Source: Clostridium sp. TW13 (lineage in GTDB: Bacteria; Bacillota; Clostridia; Clostridiales; Clostridiaceae). From it: DNA of 64,000 bases. The notes beneath the pieces were generated by a model. The model saw only the letters and a list, made by a program, of their open reading frames with translations, ran no database searches and was not told where the DNA came from. Positions 17,474 through 25,928 of the stretch are shown one piece after another (positions within the stretch are counted from its first letter, which is position 1; each line of letters starts with the position of its first letter). The position numbers were made by a program, and so were the translations under genes. Location: positions 2,180,362 through 2,244,361 of the forward strand of contig NZ_BROD01000001.1 of the NCBI RefSeq assembly GCF_024345225.1, in the 5' to 3' direction.

Positions 17474-17832
17474 TAGTATATATATGAGTATCTGAAAAAG
17501 GTACTCTTTTATTATATCTTTAATTCATTACAATATAATAAAAAGAGATGTTCGAGCATGTATAATGAATGAAAGTTTACTTTATTGCATTCCTTCATTT
17601 TTGCTATTGATAATATTTGTTTCTGCCATCAAATTAGAAGAACAAAAAAACGTAATCAATTTAACTGCTGTTTTCTGTATAATTATATAAGTGAAAATCA
17701 CAGATTTCACTTATGTGATTATACCTGTGATTTTATATACTATTTTACAGTTTTGCACCTCTTATCGAAACCCGTTGACAAAAGTGTACTCTTTTTGTCT
17801 TATTACATTTAATCTTTTATATTTTTACTAAT
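17474..17832. other. Non-coding interval
   Basis: It holds the right end of the MITE-like segment and local inverted repeats around 17690-17745 (AAATCACAG and CTGTGATTT copies). No supported gene was seen. Confidence 0.4.
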
Positions 17833-18843
17833 CTACTCTATTTTGAAATCAAACTTTGAAGTATGCATAAAATTAATATTTGTAATTTTATAATACTCAA
17901 ATATTCTTATAAAGTAATCTTTTTCTTTTTCAGAGAAGTAACTCACAGTAACTGTTTTTAATTTATTTAAATTTTGCAATGCCACTATTCTCCATAGTAA
18001 ATGCTCATCTATAATAGTTCCTTCAAATTTATCATTTTTATATTTGGAATATGCTTTTAGAAATCCTTCTTCAATATAACCAGATCTTTGAAAACTCAAT
18101 CCATAAATCAGCAAATTATCTATTTTAATATCTCCAAACAAAAAACTAAAATCAAAATATTTATCATATATTTTTCTATCATAGAACTCTTTTAACATAA
18201 TTCCTTTACTTGCACCGTTAGGTCCCCATACAAATTTATAATAATATTCACCTATATTCTTCATATATAATACAACATCTTCATAGTTTATTATTGATTC
18301 TAAAAATTTTCCATGAATGTGTTTGGTCTCTACATACTTGTCCGACAAATAATCAAAATTTGTTGTATAAATATTATTATTAGTATTTAATACTGACTTT
18401 ACAGAATTATAGAAAGTTTCTATATATCCTTCTAAATTATTATCTATAATATATCTATATACTTCATTAAACCATATATTATATAGTACAGGAAATATAT
18501 CTTTAATGACCTTTATATCATAACTAACTTCATTTATACTCTTAAAGCAATCTTTCCCCAATATTTTTTCTATATTAGAATTATTTTGCAAGTAATATTG
18601 TCTAAATATATCCTTCATTTCATTAAAGTATTTAGTATTTTCAATTGATTTTTTCTTATAAAATATCTTCTCTATATATTGTTCTTCTTTAAACGTCAAC
18701 TTATTAGATATGAATTTTTTTATAAACTCATCAATATTAAATAAGTATAACTTTTCATCCGAAACATATTTCCTTAACTGTTCAAATAAATTTAGTGTCA
18801 TTCCATTTCCAAAAATTATTGCATCAAATTCACATATATCCAT
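17833..18843 (-). CDS. SIR2-like predicted NAD+-binding protein
   Basis: 336 aa. Residue numbers here count from the in-frame GTG at 18852; subtract 3 for the chosen start. The N-terminus has a glycine loop AIIFGNGMTLNLF (15-21). Midway, NIYTTNFDYLSDKY (160-173) matches the TNFD/NYD motif of SIR2-like NAD hydrolases, and KHIHGKF (177-183) carries the adjacent His-Gly pair. NLLIYGLSFQRSGYIEEGFL near 245-265 is the later G-S loop. These are the landmarks of SIR2-like defence proteins that deplete NAD+. ATG at 18843 follows AGAGGTG; the GTG at 18852 overlaps it. It lies 92 bp downstream of a large multi-pass membrane protein gene on the same strand, its probable partner. NADase activity is inference. 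Confidence 0.68.
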   Translation of the reverse strand: MDICEFDAIIFGNGMTLNLFEQLRKYVSDEKLYLFNIDEFIKKFISNKLTFKEEQYIEKIFYKKKSIENTKYFNEMKDIFRQYYLQNNSNIEKILGKDCFKSINEVSYDIKVIKDIFPVLYNIWFNEVYRYIIDNNLEGYIETFYNSVKSVLNTNNNIYTTNFDYLSDKYVETKHIHGKFLESIINYEDVVLYMKNIGEYYYKFVWGPNGASKGIMLKEFYDRKIYDKYFDFSFLFGDIKIDNLLIYGLSFQRSGYIEEGFLKAYSKYKNDKFEGTIIDEHLLWRIVALQNLNKLKTVTVSYFSEKEKDYFIRIFEYYKITNINFMHTSKFDFKIE

Positions 18844-18935
18844 ATAATTCACCTCTATTTCATAAAGTCTTCAAATTTAACTCTAATAACTTAAAATAAA
18901 AACTTTTTCAGAATATATATACCATCAGTTTAATA

Positions 18936-20837
18936 CTATTCTTTATGGAATTCATATCCATAAAAGCCATCCGATTCTTGTTTATTACCAACATACTCTA
19001 AATACCCATTTAAAAAATAGAACTTCGACTCAACTGCTAGCGCAGGTATATTATAGGTATTAGTAGTCATTGTCATAAGTTCATCAATTAATTTATCTAC
19101 GCAATCATCATTTACTATACCACTTTTATTATGTATTTCTGTTACACCTAACTTAAATTTCACTACATTCCCATCATTGTCTAAAGAGTAGTTTAATGAA
19201 AATTTAATTTCATTATTTGATTTAATATCTAATATATATTCAAACGGATTTCCAAGTGTATCCTTACTTGCTTCCACTGATATTTTGGAATGTTTTAGAT
19301 CATTTTCATACTTCTTTAAAATGCTATTTTTTAAGGAATAAAATTTTCGTGGATTACAGATTATGTTAAATTTATCTCGAGGATATATTGCTAAATTATC
19401 AGCCTTAATTGTAACTAATTTTCTTTCTGGATATTTAGAGATAAAATAAACATTGTCTGTCTGAGCAACAACATTACCAAATATTACTTTAGGTTGCAAC
19501 TTATCATTAACAACATTATAAATTATCTTATCTTTAGATTCTATATTAGCGAAATTACGAATTGTTTTACCAATATACATTGTCATCCATATCATAAGAA
19601 CGCATATACAAATCAGAGAAAGTATTAACATTCCTGAAGTAACTACTATTTCTTTTTTCTTGCTAGTACTCGCGTCATTATTTGGGGAATTAACTTTTTG
19701 TTTGTTTTTCTTTCTTCTCAAATTTCTTTGTTTAATTTCATGTTTTAAGATAATAAATATTAATGAAAGCCCTACTGTTACAAGTGCCAAAACAATTCTA
19801 TTTATTTTCAACTCAAAAAACTTAATACTACCAATGCACAATAGAAATATAAATGGAAGATACAATAATATTTCCATTAAGAATGATATTGTTTGAGATT
19901 TAAAAAACTTGTTAAATTTCTTCACTACAGGATTCTTAAAACTAATGCCAAAATGAATCATAATCAAACCAATTATTGTAAGTATTATATACCAATAAGA
20001 CTTTGAGTCTATTTTCACTATCCCTGCGATTAGACATATAAAAATAAATGTATATGATATTCCACTAAAAAACATAAGAATGTTGTGAAAACATGCTTTG
20101 ATTATTAATGCTGCTATTAAAATAGTAGTAGTTACCATTAAAAATAAGATTATTAAATTCCCTCCCTTATTTAGGGCGTCATCAGGAAGCCCCCAAAATA
20201 ATACATCACAAAGTATAAATAGCATACTAATTATAAATAAGCATATTCCAATATATTTTAATTTATTAATAATTTTAGTTTCATTAATTGATGCAATTAG
20301 TGGTGTAAAATATGCAATTAATGAAACTAAATATATTACTCCAATTATAGTAATACTTTTAAAGTTAAATGGAACTGGATTCATAAATATATCTATTAAT
20401 GAAATATAATCATTAAGATCACCACCCAAATAAAATCCATACCAAAAACAATATCCTAATTGAAAGAAAAAGTATGAGATCACAATTGCAATTATAGGTA
20501 TCATAAAAGCAATAAATTGAGATTTGTCATATGTTTCAATAAAATCTTTTATGTCAAATTTACTTGTATTGATATTTTTTTCAATATCCATTTCTTCATT
20601 AAATTTTAGTAAATCATCAAATGTTATTATCATACTTTTATTGTAAAAGCCAACGTATTTGTCAACTATTAATCTTAGTTCGTTTTTATCCTTAATCTTA
20701 AATTCTTTTTTTCTATCTTTCACCTCTATTATTAATAACTTACTTTTGCTTACCAAAACTTTTAACTTATCAAATAAAGTAATTTTATCCCTAAATATAA
20801 TAGTAAACTCCTTACCATTTACAGTAGTAGAATACAT
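18936..20837 (-). CDS. Large polytopic membrane protein (~9 TM) paired with the SIR2-like gene
   Basis: 633 aa, family unrecognised. About 90 soluble N-terminal residues (strand-rich, KDKNELRLIVDKYVGFY) come first. About nine hydrophobic segments follow: near residues 115, 165, 195, 225, 250, 275, 310, 340 and 400 (for example LIILFLMVTTTILIAALI, ILSLICICVLMIWMTMYI). A ~200-residue soluble C-terminal domain closes it. Poly-basic linkers (RNLRRKKNKQKV) lie before the last TM. GGAGGGG precedes ATG at 20837. The arrangement (N-terminal cytosolic input, membrane body, C-terminal outer domain) suggests sensing or pore activity in the pair, but nothing proves it. Confidence 0.6.
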   Translation of the reverse strand: MYSTTVNGKEFTIIFRDKITLFDKLKVLVSKSKLLIIEVKDRKKEFKIKDKNELRLIVDKYVGFYNKSMIITFDDLLKFNEEMDIEKNINTSKFDIKDFIETYDKSQFIAFMIPIIAIVISYFFFQLGYCFWYGFYLGGDLNDYISLIDIFMNPVPFNFKSITIIGVIYLVSLIAYFTPLIASINETKIINKLKYIGICLFIISMLFILCDVLFWGLPDDALNKGGNLIILFLMVTTTILIAALIIKACFHNILMFFSGISYTFIFICLIAGIVKIDSKSYWYIILTIIGLIMIHFGISFKNPVVKKFNKFFKSQTISFLMEILLYLPFIFLLCIGSIKFFELKINRIVLALVTVGLSLIFIILKHEIKQRNLRRKKNKQKVNSPNNDASTSKKKEIVVTSGMLILSLICICVLMIWMTMYIGKTIRNFANIESKDKIIYNVVNDKLQPKVIFGNVVAQTDNVYFISKYPERKLVTIKADNLAIYPRDKFNIICNPRKFYSLKNSILKKYENDLKHSKISVEASKDTLGNPFEYILDIKSNNEIKFSLNYSLDNDGNVVKFKLGVTEIHNKSGIVNDDCVDKLIDELMTMTTNTYNIPALAVESKFYFLNGYLEYVGNKQESDGFYGYEFHKE

Positions 20838-21160
20838 CAAAACCCCTCCATATAAAATTAGTTATTTATTTCTCTTTTTGCTATTGTGAGCAAAAAGCAT
20901 ACTATAATGTGATCATCATTTATAAATATTAATTAGTGGTTAAGTTGAAATCGTGATTTTTCTTTTACCCATTCTACTATATATTATATAGAGACTTTAT
21001 CAATAACTGGCTCTTACTTTTCTATCTATATGTAAATATACTGAATAATTTAGTTTGCCATAATTTTACTCTACTTTCCTTGAATAAGTATATTCAAGAA
21101 TTTATATTAAATCTCAACATTAATTCAAAACAAAGCCTCATTTTTCACTAACATAAAAAA
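20838..21160. other. Non-coding interval
   Basis: It holds the promoter of the membrane protein/SIR2 unit. AT-rich, with no gene or repeat recognised. Confidence 0.4.
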
Positions 21161-21202
21161 CTATACAAAGAAAATAGCATATTTTCTATATTCTTTGTAT
21201 AG
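21161..21202 (-). terminator. Terminator of the CBASS operon
   Basis: CTATACAAAGAA pairs with TTCTTTGTATAG, with further pairing inside. On the minus strand it is followed by TTTTTTATG. Confidence 0.7.
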
Positions 21203-21337
21203 TCTTCATTAAGGTTTTAACACAACTTCAATTTACTGCAACATAGTAATGAAAAACTTCATAATCATACCATTTTGTATAACAACTTAATTAAATGTCA
21301 ACTTTTCTTTTTTGTCAAAGTTTATTAACTTCCATTG

Positions 21338-22300
21338 CTAAATAACATTATTATTTACAAAGCCTATCTTGCCTACTTTTAAATTTATCTTCCAATCAAA
21401 TTTTCCCGAATTATAATTGTATACTATTATATCACAATCATAATGTTGAATTATCCTTCCCAAACTAAATGATAACGTTACAGGTGTAGTAGCAAAAATA
21501 TGTATTTTCTCAATTTGCTTTTCTTTTGCCCATTTTAAAACTTCCCTCAATTTCTTTTGATATAAATCAATTTGAGCATAACTTGTAATGCCCCATCTTT
21601 CAACATTATCTACTGCTATTGTTATTATGTCTTTAGCACCTATTGTGTCTTCTATCTCTCTATTTGATATTGGAAAAGACTGTTCTATTTTTAATGCAAT
21701 TTCATTACTACTAATTGATTTATCCAAATAATCCGAATGTATTTTTAAATCACTATTATATTCTTTTCTCAACTCAAAGAAACCTTTTCTTAAATATTCA
21801 CTATCTTTTCCTTGATATTCATATAATGTTACATCATCAACATCTGTAAACAAATACCCATCTCTAAATGCAAAAGGTACATGAGGAAAACCTAAATAAA
21901 TTAACGAATTTTCATTTTTCATTCTCTTTCTTGCTTTTTTTAGCGATTCTTCTTTTTTTTCTTTTATTGCGCATAAATTTTTAATATCAATACTCCCATC
22001 TCTATTAAATTTCTCCCTGTAATCTTCTTTAATTACTAAACAACCATTAAGTAAATATGGTTCTAGTATTTTATCGTACACCGCTATATGCTTACTAAAA
22101 GTTGCTAATACTACATTCTCTTTTTTTACCCACGGAAAAAAATTTGAAACTCTATTATATATTTTTTGAAATCTCTTGTTGTTTCTATAAATAAAGATAT
22201 TTATCACTGATATAATAAGTAAAATTAATAGCAATATTATAGCCCCTAATTTATCATCTCTAATCAAATCTAACAACTTATCTAAAATTTTCGCATTCAT
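21338..22300 (-). CDS. cap14: CBASS effector: membrane-anchored SAVED protein (Cap14-like)
   Basis: 320 aa. One strong membrane helix at residues ~17-38 (GAIILLLILLIISVINIFI) anchors a long cytosolic part. The C-terminal ~130 residues read as a SAVED domain: DIITIAVDNVERWG, then KIHIFATTPVTLSFSLGRII and CDIIVYNYNSG, the cyclic-oligonucleotide-binding fold derived from CARF. SAVED domains bind cyclic tri- or dinucleotides made by the CD-NTase of the same operon. Membrane-SAVED effectors are thought to disrupt the inner membrane. Known Cap14 proteins usually have two TM helices; I see one clear segment. It overlaps the JAB gene by 23 bp and is the last gene of the operon. Confidence 0.82.
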   Translation of the reverse strand: MNAKILDKLLDLIRDDKLGAIILLLILLIISVINIFIYRNNKRFQKIYNRVSNFFPWVKKENVVLATFSKHIAVYDKILEPYLLNGCLVIKEDYREKFNRDGSIDIKNLCAIKEKKEESLKKARKRMKNENSLIYLGFPHVPFAFRDGYLFTDVDDVTLYEYQGKDSEYLRKGFFELRKEYNSDLKIHSDYLDKSISSNEIALKIEQSFPISNREIEDTIGAKDIITIAVDNVERWGITSYAQIDLYQKKLREVLKWAKEKQIEKIHIFATTPVTLSFSLGRIIQHYDCDIIVYNYNSGKFDWKINLKVGKIGFVNNNVI

Positions 22301-22778
22301 ATACTTCCCTCAATTCAATCAGATTAATATCTTTACTATATTTTTCACCTATAAAAAGTGCATTATTTTTTATACCAATAATAATAAAAATAAGTATTTC
22401 TGATTCTGTTTTTGATTCTTGTAGTAATTTTATCCAATTACTTCTATCTACTGTTGACGGAAATGGTATATTTTGTGGATGTGTATGCCACTCACCAAGA
22501 TACATTTTTGTATGATTACTCTTTTTCCACTTTTCCTTCAAAATACCATTGTGTAAGTCTGATCTTTTAAAGGTAGTCGGCGAAAAACTATCTTCAATAA
22601 GTGGCTGTGTGATATCATTAATTTCTATAGTGTCATCATACAATAATTTACTTCCAATAAGCATACCTCCACTCTCATTCTTATGCAGAGTTATTTGCCT
22701 ATATTGAGATAATTCAAAAAGTATCTCTTTTTTTATTATTAACTTTATGTCTTTATATGTTAAAACTAAATCATCCAT
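22278..22778 (-). CDS. cap3: CBASS Cap3: JAB/JAMM-family isopeptidase
   Basis: 166 aa. The JAMM zinc site is complete: Glu in ESGGMLIG near residue 35, then GEWHTHPQNIPFPSTVDR with the H-x-H and the downstream Ser and Asp. In type II CBASS Cap3 removes the CD-NTase from its conjugates and so limits activation. ATG at 22778 is chosen over the in-frame upstream codon at 22796 because AAGGTG lies five bases before it; this gives an 8-bp overlap (ATGGATGA) with the end of cap2. It is cytosolic, with no signal peptide. Confidence 0.88.
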   Translation of the reverse strand: MDDLVLTYKDIKLIIKKEILFELSQYRQITLHKNESGGMLIGSKLLYDDTIEINDITQPLIEDSFSPTTFKRSDLHNGILKEKWKKSNHTKMYLGEWHTHPQNIPFPSTVDRSNWIKLLQESKTESEILIFIIIGIKNNALFIGEKYSKDINLIELREVYECENFR

Positions 22779-24438
22779 TACACACCTTACACCCATTACT
22801 TATATCTATATGCCTTTCTCCAATTCCAGCATTGAAGTCATAATATGAATTTGATAATGTATATCCATTATCAATAAACTCTTGAGAATATCCTTTCCAT
22901 GAAACTAACTTATTACCTTCTACTTTGTTTTGAAGTAATTCCATTGCTAATCTACCAGCAATGTTGGCTGTTTGCATAGAATCCATACTTCCATACTTAG
23001 TAAACGTACCTAGGCATCCATCAAAATTATTTACAAAAGGTCTATTACTTTTACCTGAAAAGTTTATTTTGTTTGTTAAATCATCATTTATATAACAGTT
23101 ATAACAGCCTTTCGAATCATGGTTTATTAGTAACGCATGTCCACCAATACCATACGCTTCAACCCATGTAAATATAGCCGGAGTATTTGTTTTTATTATA
23201 TACTTATTTAAAAGTCTTTCTTGGTTTACATCGCCAATAGCACATATTATAAGATTGAATTTTTCTAACTCAACCTCTCCAGTTTTTAATGCATTAAAAA
23301 TATCCTTATTTATGCTATTTACTTTTAATCCTCGATATCGTTCCTCTAACTCTGTTTTAAGTAAATCAACTTTTGGTAAAAATGTACTTGATTTATTATA
23401 TCCCAAAAAATGTCTGTATGTGTTTGCAACATCTAATTTATCAGCATCTACAATTGTAATTTTTTTATATCCACTTCTCGCCAAAAGAAATAATAAATCG
23501 CTTCCTACTGAGCCACACCCAATCAGTAATATATTTGACTCTTTTCCATTGATAATCGCTCCCCCTCTTTTTAATAGTCTTTCATCATCTATTCTAATTG
23601 GCACAATAGGTCTTATGTCATACATAGATTGATTATTTAATATTGGAACTCCTTTAATAATATTCTTATCTACAAGTTTGTAATACCATAATCCAATTAA
23701 TACGGATTCTCCTGTAATTAAAGGTATATTCAAAAGGTAATAATAGTTGTTCCGAACCTTTGTTAATCCATTTATCGTATCTATTGTTTCAGTAGAACAA
23801 CTTCTATTTAAAAGTTCAGCAATTTCTTCACTACTCCAAAACTTATGAGAATTAGGTACATATATGTCCAATGTTTTTTCTAAAGGAATATAAATCCCAT
23901 TGCATACCTGATTACTTTCTATATTGGATTCCTTTTTTATTTGGCTTAAATTATTTACACTTGTATCATAGAATAACATTGGACTCCCATTTTTATTTAC
24001 TATTAATTTTATTTCTTTAACACAAGATACATTATCCACCAGAGATATTGAATATTTACATCCTTTTGATGATGCAAAATAATGTATAAATTCTCTATGA
24101 AATTCTTTTTCTTTTATTTTATCAAATAGAACTTTTTCAACTCTTTCAAAGACATAATCAATAGTAATTGAAGGAGTGTCATTCCAGACAACCCCTTCTT
24201 TATCCAAATAACAAATATATCCATTACTCGTTATATGAGGCTTAACGGGAATATACGCTTGTTTGCTCATATCAATCCAAATATTAGGTAACTTATATGG
24301 AAATTCATCAGAAAAATATAATTGTAATGGTATTATATCTCCATTTCTTAACTCAAATTCTGTAGTATACGAACTTTCATTAATAGAAACACTATTTTTT
24401 AGATATTTCTTTGAGTTTAAAAGACTGATAATATCCAT
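22771..24438 (-). CDS. cap2: CBASS Cap2: E2-E1 fusion ligase
   Basis: 555 aa. The N-terminal ~115 residues are E2-like, with the catalytic-type Cys in GYICYLDKEG (C76) and KPHIT before it. The C-terminal half is a ThiF/E1 adenylation domain: NILLIGCGSVGSDLLF near 305, VDADKLDVANTYRHFLG with the Arg finger and PKVDLLKTELEER. The transfer Cys is in NNFDGCLGTF (~C476). Two Cys pairs (GCYNCYI, CKVCNG at the C-terminus) probably bind zinc. Cap2 primes the CD-NTase by attaching its C-terminus to a target. AAGGAGG precedes the ATG. It starts 13 bp after the CD-NTase stop. Confidence 0.9.
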   Translation of the reverse strand: MDIISLLNSKKYLKNSVSINESSYTTEFELRNGDIIPLQLYFSDEFPYKLPNIWIDMSKQAYIPVKPHITSNGYICYLDKEGVVWNDTPSITIDYVFERVEKVLFDKIKEKEFHREFIHYFASSKGCKYSISLVDNVSCVKEIKLIVNKNGSPMLFYDTSVNNLSQIKKESNIESNQVCNGIYIPLEKTLDIYVPNSHKFWSSEEIAELLNRSCSTETIDTINGLTKVRNNYYYLLNIPLITGESVLIGLWYYKLVDKNIIKGVPILNNQSMYDIRPIVPIRIDDERLLKRGGAIINGKESNILLIGCGSVGSDLLFLLARSGYKKITIVDADKLDVANTYRHFLGYNKSSTFLPKVDLLKTELEERYRGLKVNSINKDIFNALKTGEVELEKFNLIICAIGDVNQERLLNKYIIKTNTPAIFTWVEAYGIGGHALLINHDSKGCYNCYINDDLTNKINFSGKSNRPFVNNFDGCLGTFTKYGSMDSMQTANIAGRLAMELLQNKVEGNKLVSWKGYSQEFIDNGYTLSNSYYDFNAGIGERHIDISNGCKVCNG

Positions 24439-24451
24439 AATTTATGCCTCC

Positions 24452-25516
24452 TTATGCAAAATTTGATGCTGGAGCACTACTTAATGCTACTTTTTGATAC
24501 CTATTTTGTGTTGATTCTGGTATCGGGAATTTATCACCAAAGTATTTTGCTAATATTGTACATGCATCATGTGGATCATCTTTTGATTTTGCATCTTCTA
24601 ATGCATCTCTTAATTTTACAACCTTCTCATAAAAAGAATTCATCTTTAAATTAGTCATTTTGAAAAACATATTGCTTTTAGGCTCTTTAGGAAGTTTGTA
24701 GTCAATTGTATATAATAATTTTCCTGCATTATAATCATAAATTTGTACAAAACAATTAATGATTTCATTAGTTAATGACAATGTAGCATCAAGGTCATCA
24801 TATTCGTATTTTCCAGTTACTGAATTAAAATTTTTCTTTGGTAAAAATTTATCTACTGCTATAACCGTTAATCCTATACTTGGTGGTTTCCCATCAGTTT
24901 CATCGGAAAATTTAATATCCTTCCACTTTTTTAAATATCTTACAACCCTTCTAAACTGCTTCTTATCATCTCCTGAAAAAGCATCATTAATATAATCCTT
25001 TAAACCTTTTGGGTCAGATTTTTCCCATTTTATATTTGCTTTATCTGCGAACTCCTTCCCCCAAGCCAAATACAGATTATCATCCTTATTGGACTTTAAA
25101 TAAATAGGCAAATCAACATGATAAGGTGATTCTTCACCTTTAGAATAAGTTATTGTCACACATGGATTTTTAATTTTAGGTTCTTTTTTTGTGTGTCCAA
25201 GCATGATATCTCTAATCATTTTTTTAAAATATAACACATCTTCAAAATCTTCCTTATTTAAATCAAATATAATGCCTTCATCAATATCATAATCTCCATT
25301 ATCAGGAATAATTCCTGTACCAATTGAATAACTACCTTGGTCAATGAACTCAGTACTAGGTGATTTTTCTCCCTTATCTTCATATAAATCTTTAATTCCT
25401 TTTTCGATTTTCCCTGTAATTATATCTCTTTTCTCTCTTAATATTTCATTTTCTTCAAACCTTTTTAATTTTATATCTTCATGAAATTTTTCAAATTGTT
25501 TTTGAACCGATGCCAT
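24452..25516 (-). CDS. CBASS CD-NTase (cyclic oligonucleotide synthase)
   Basis: 354 aa, DNA polymerase beta-like nucleotidyltransferase. GSYSIGTGII (61-70) is the GS loop. DYDIDEGI (75-82) supplies two metal-binding Asp and YHVDLPIY (D135) the third. ILAKYFGDKFPIP near the end is common in this family. The chain ends ...SAPASNFA: a terminal Ala or Gly is the acceptor for Cap2-mediated conjugation in type II CBASS. Product unknown; the SAVED effector favours a cyclic trinucleotide or similar. GGGGGA precedes the ATG. It is the first gene of the operon, so phage induction or constitutive expression would start upstream of 25516. The Cdn clade cannot be settled by eye. Confidence 0.9.
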   Translation of the reverse strand: MASVQKQFEKFHEDIKLKRFEENEILREKRDIITGKIEKGIKDLYEDKGEKSPSTEFIDQGSYSIGTGIIPDNGDYDIDEGIIFDLNKEDFEDVLYFKKMIRDIMLGHTKKEPKIKNPCVTITYSKGEESPYHVDLPIYLKSNKDDNLYLAWGKEFADKANIKWEKSDPKGLKDYINDAFSGDDKKQFRRVVRYLKKWKDIKFSDETDGKPPSIGLTVIAVDKFLPKKNFNSVTGKYEYDDLDATLSLTNEIINCFVQIYDYNAGKLLYTIDYKLPKEPKSNMFFKMTNLKMNSFYEKVVKLRDALEDAKSKDDPHDACTILAKYFGDKFPIPESTQNRYQKVALSSAPASNFA

Positions 25517-25928
25517 TTTATCCCCCTATTCTCGTTTAGGATTTATATTTCCATTAGTTTGTCCAAACTTACTCAAGAAATTATTTCTTTACACAATAAT
25601 TTCTTATAAAACTTTTTTCATCTATTAATTATATTAGCACGACATTTGATTTATATAGTAAATTAATGACTTTTCAAACGATGCATACTATTCTAAATTT
25701 ACCTCCTTTCATAATAGACATACTTACACTATTATAATTTTAATATCACTTTCTCTGAATACAGTTGCAATTCCAAATGTAAGTTCGATATATTAATAAT
25801 ATTATAAGCCTTGCATTAATAATTGTAAATAGTGGTAATTGTGACAAACTCTTTGCTTTTTTTTAATAATTCAAGTTATCATTTTCAAAGTTATTCTTTA
25901 ACATTTTTTCACATATGCATCATACACT
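25517..25928. other. Non-coding interval upstream of CBASS
   Basis: AT-rich, with no gene or hairpin of note. It must hold the CBASS promoter and the end of the PIN-gene transcript. Confidence 0.4.

Larger units (their letters stand above)
17038..17791. mobile_element. MITE-like or decayed transposon segment with ~45-bp inverted ends
   Basis: The left end (17038-17082) and the complement of the right end (17748-17791) share GAGT.CAC, CAACGG.TT and GAGGTGCAAA in the same order and spacing, about 30 of 45 positions. The 754-bp interior has one small coiled-coil gene and no transposase. The transposon family is not assigned. Confidence 0.45.

Noticed and set aside
17585..17812. 75-aa reading frame rich in Phe/Tyr/Cys on the plus strand
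   Set aside because: It lacks a ribosome binding site, has unnatural composition, and covers the inverted repeats and right end of the MITE-like segment.
23255..23632. 125-aa reading frame on the plus strand over cap2
   Set aside because: It is an antisense shadow of the E1 domain.
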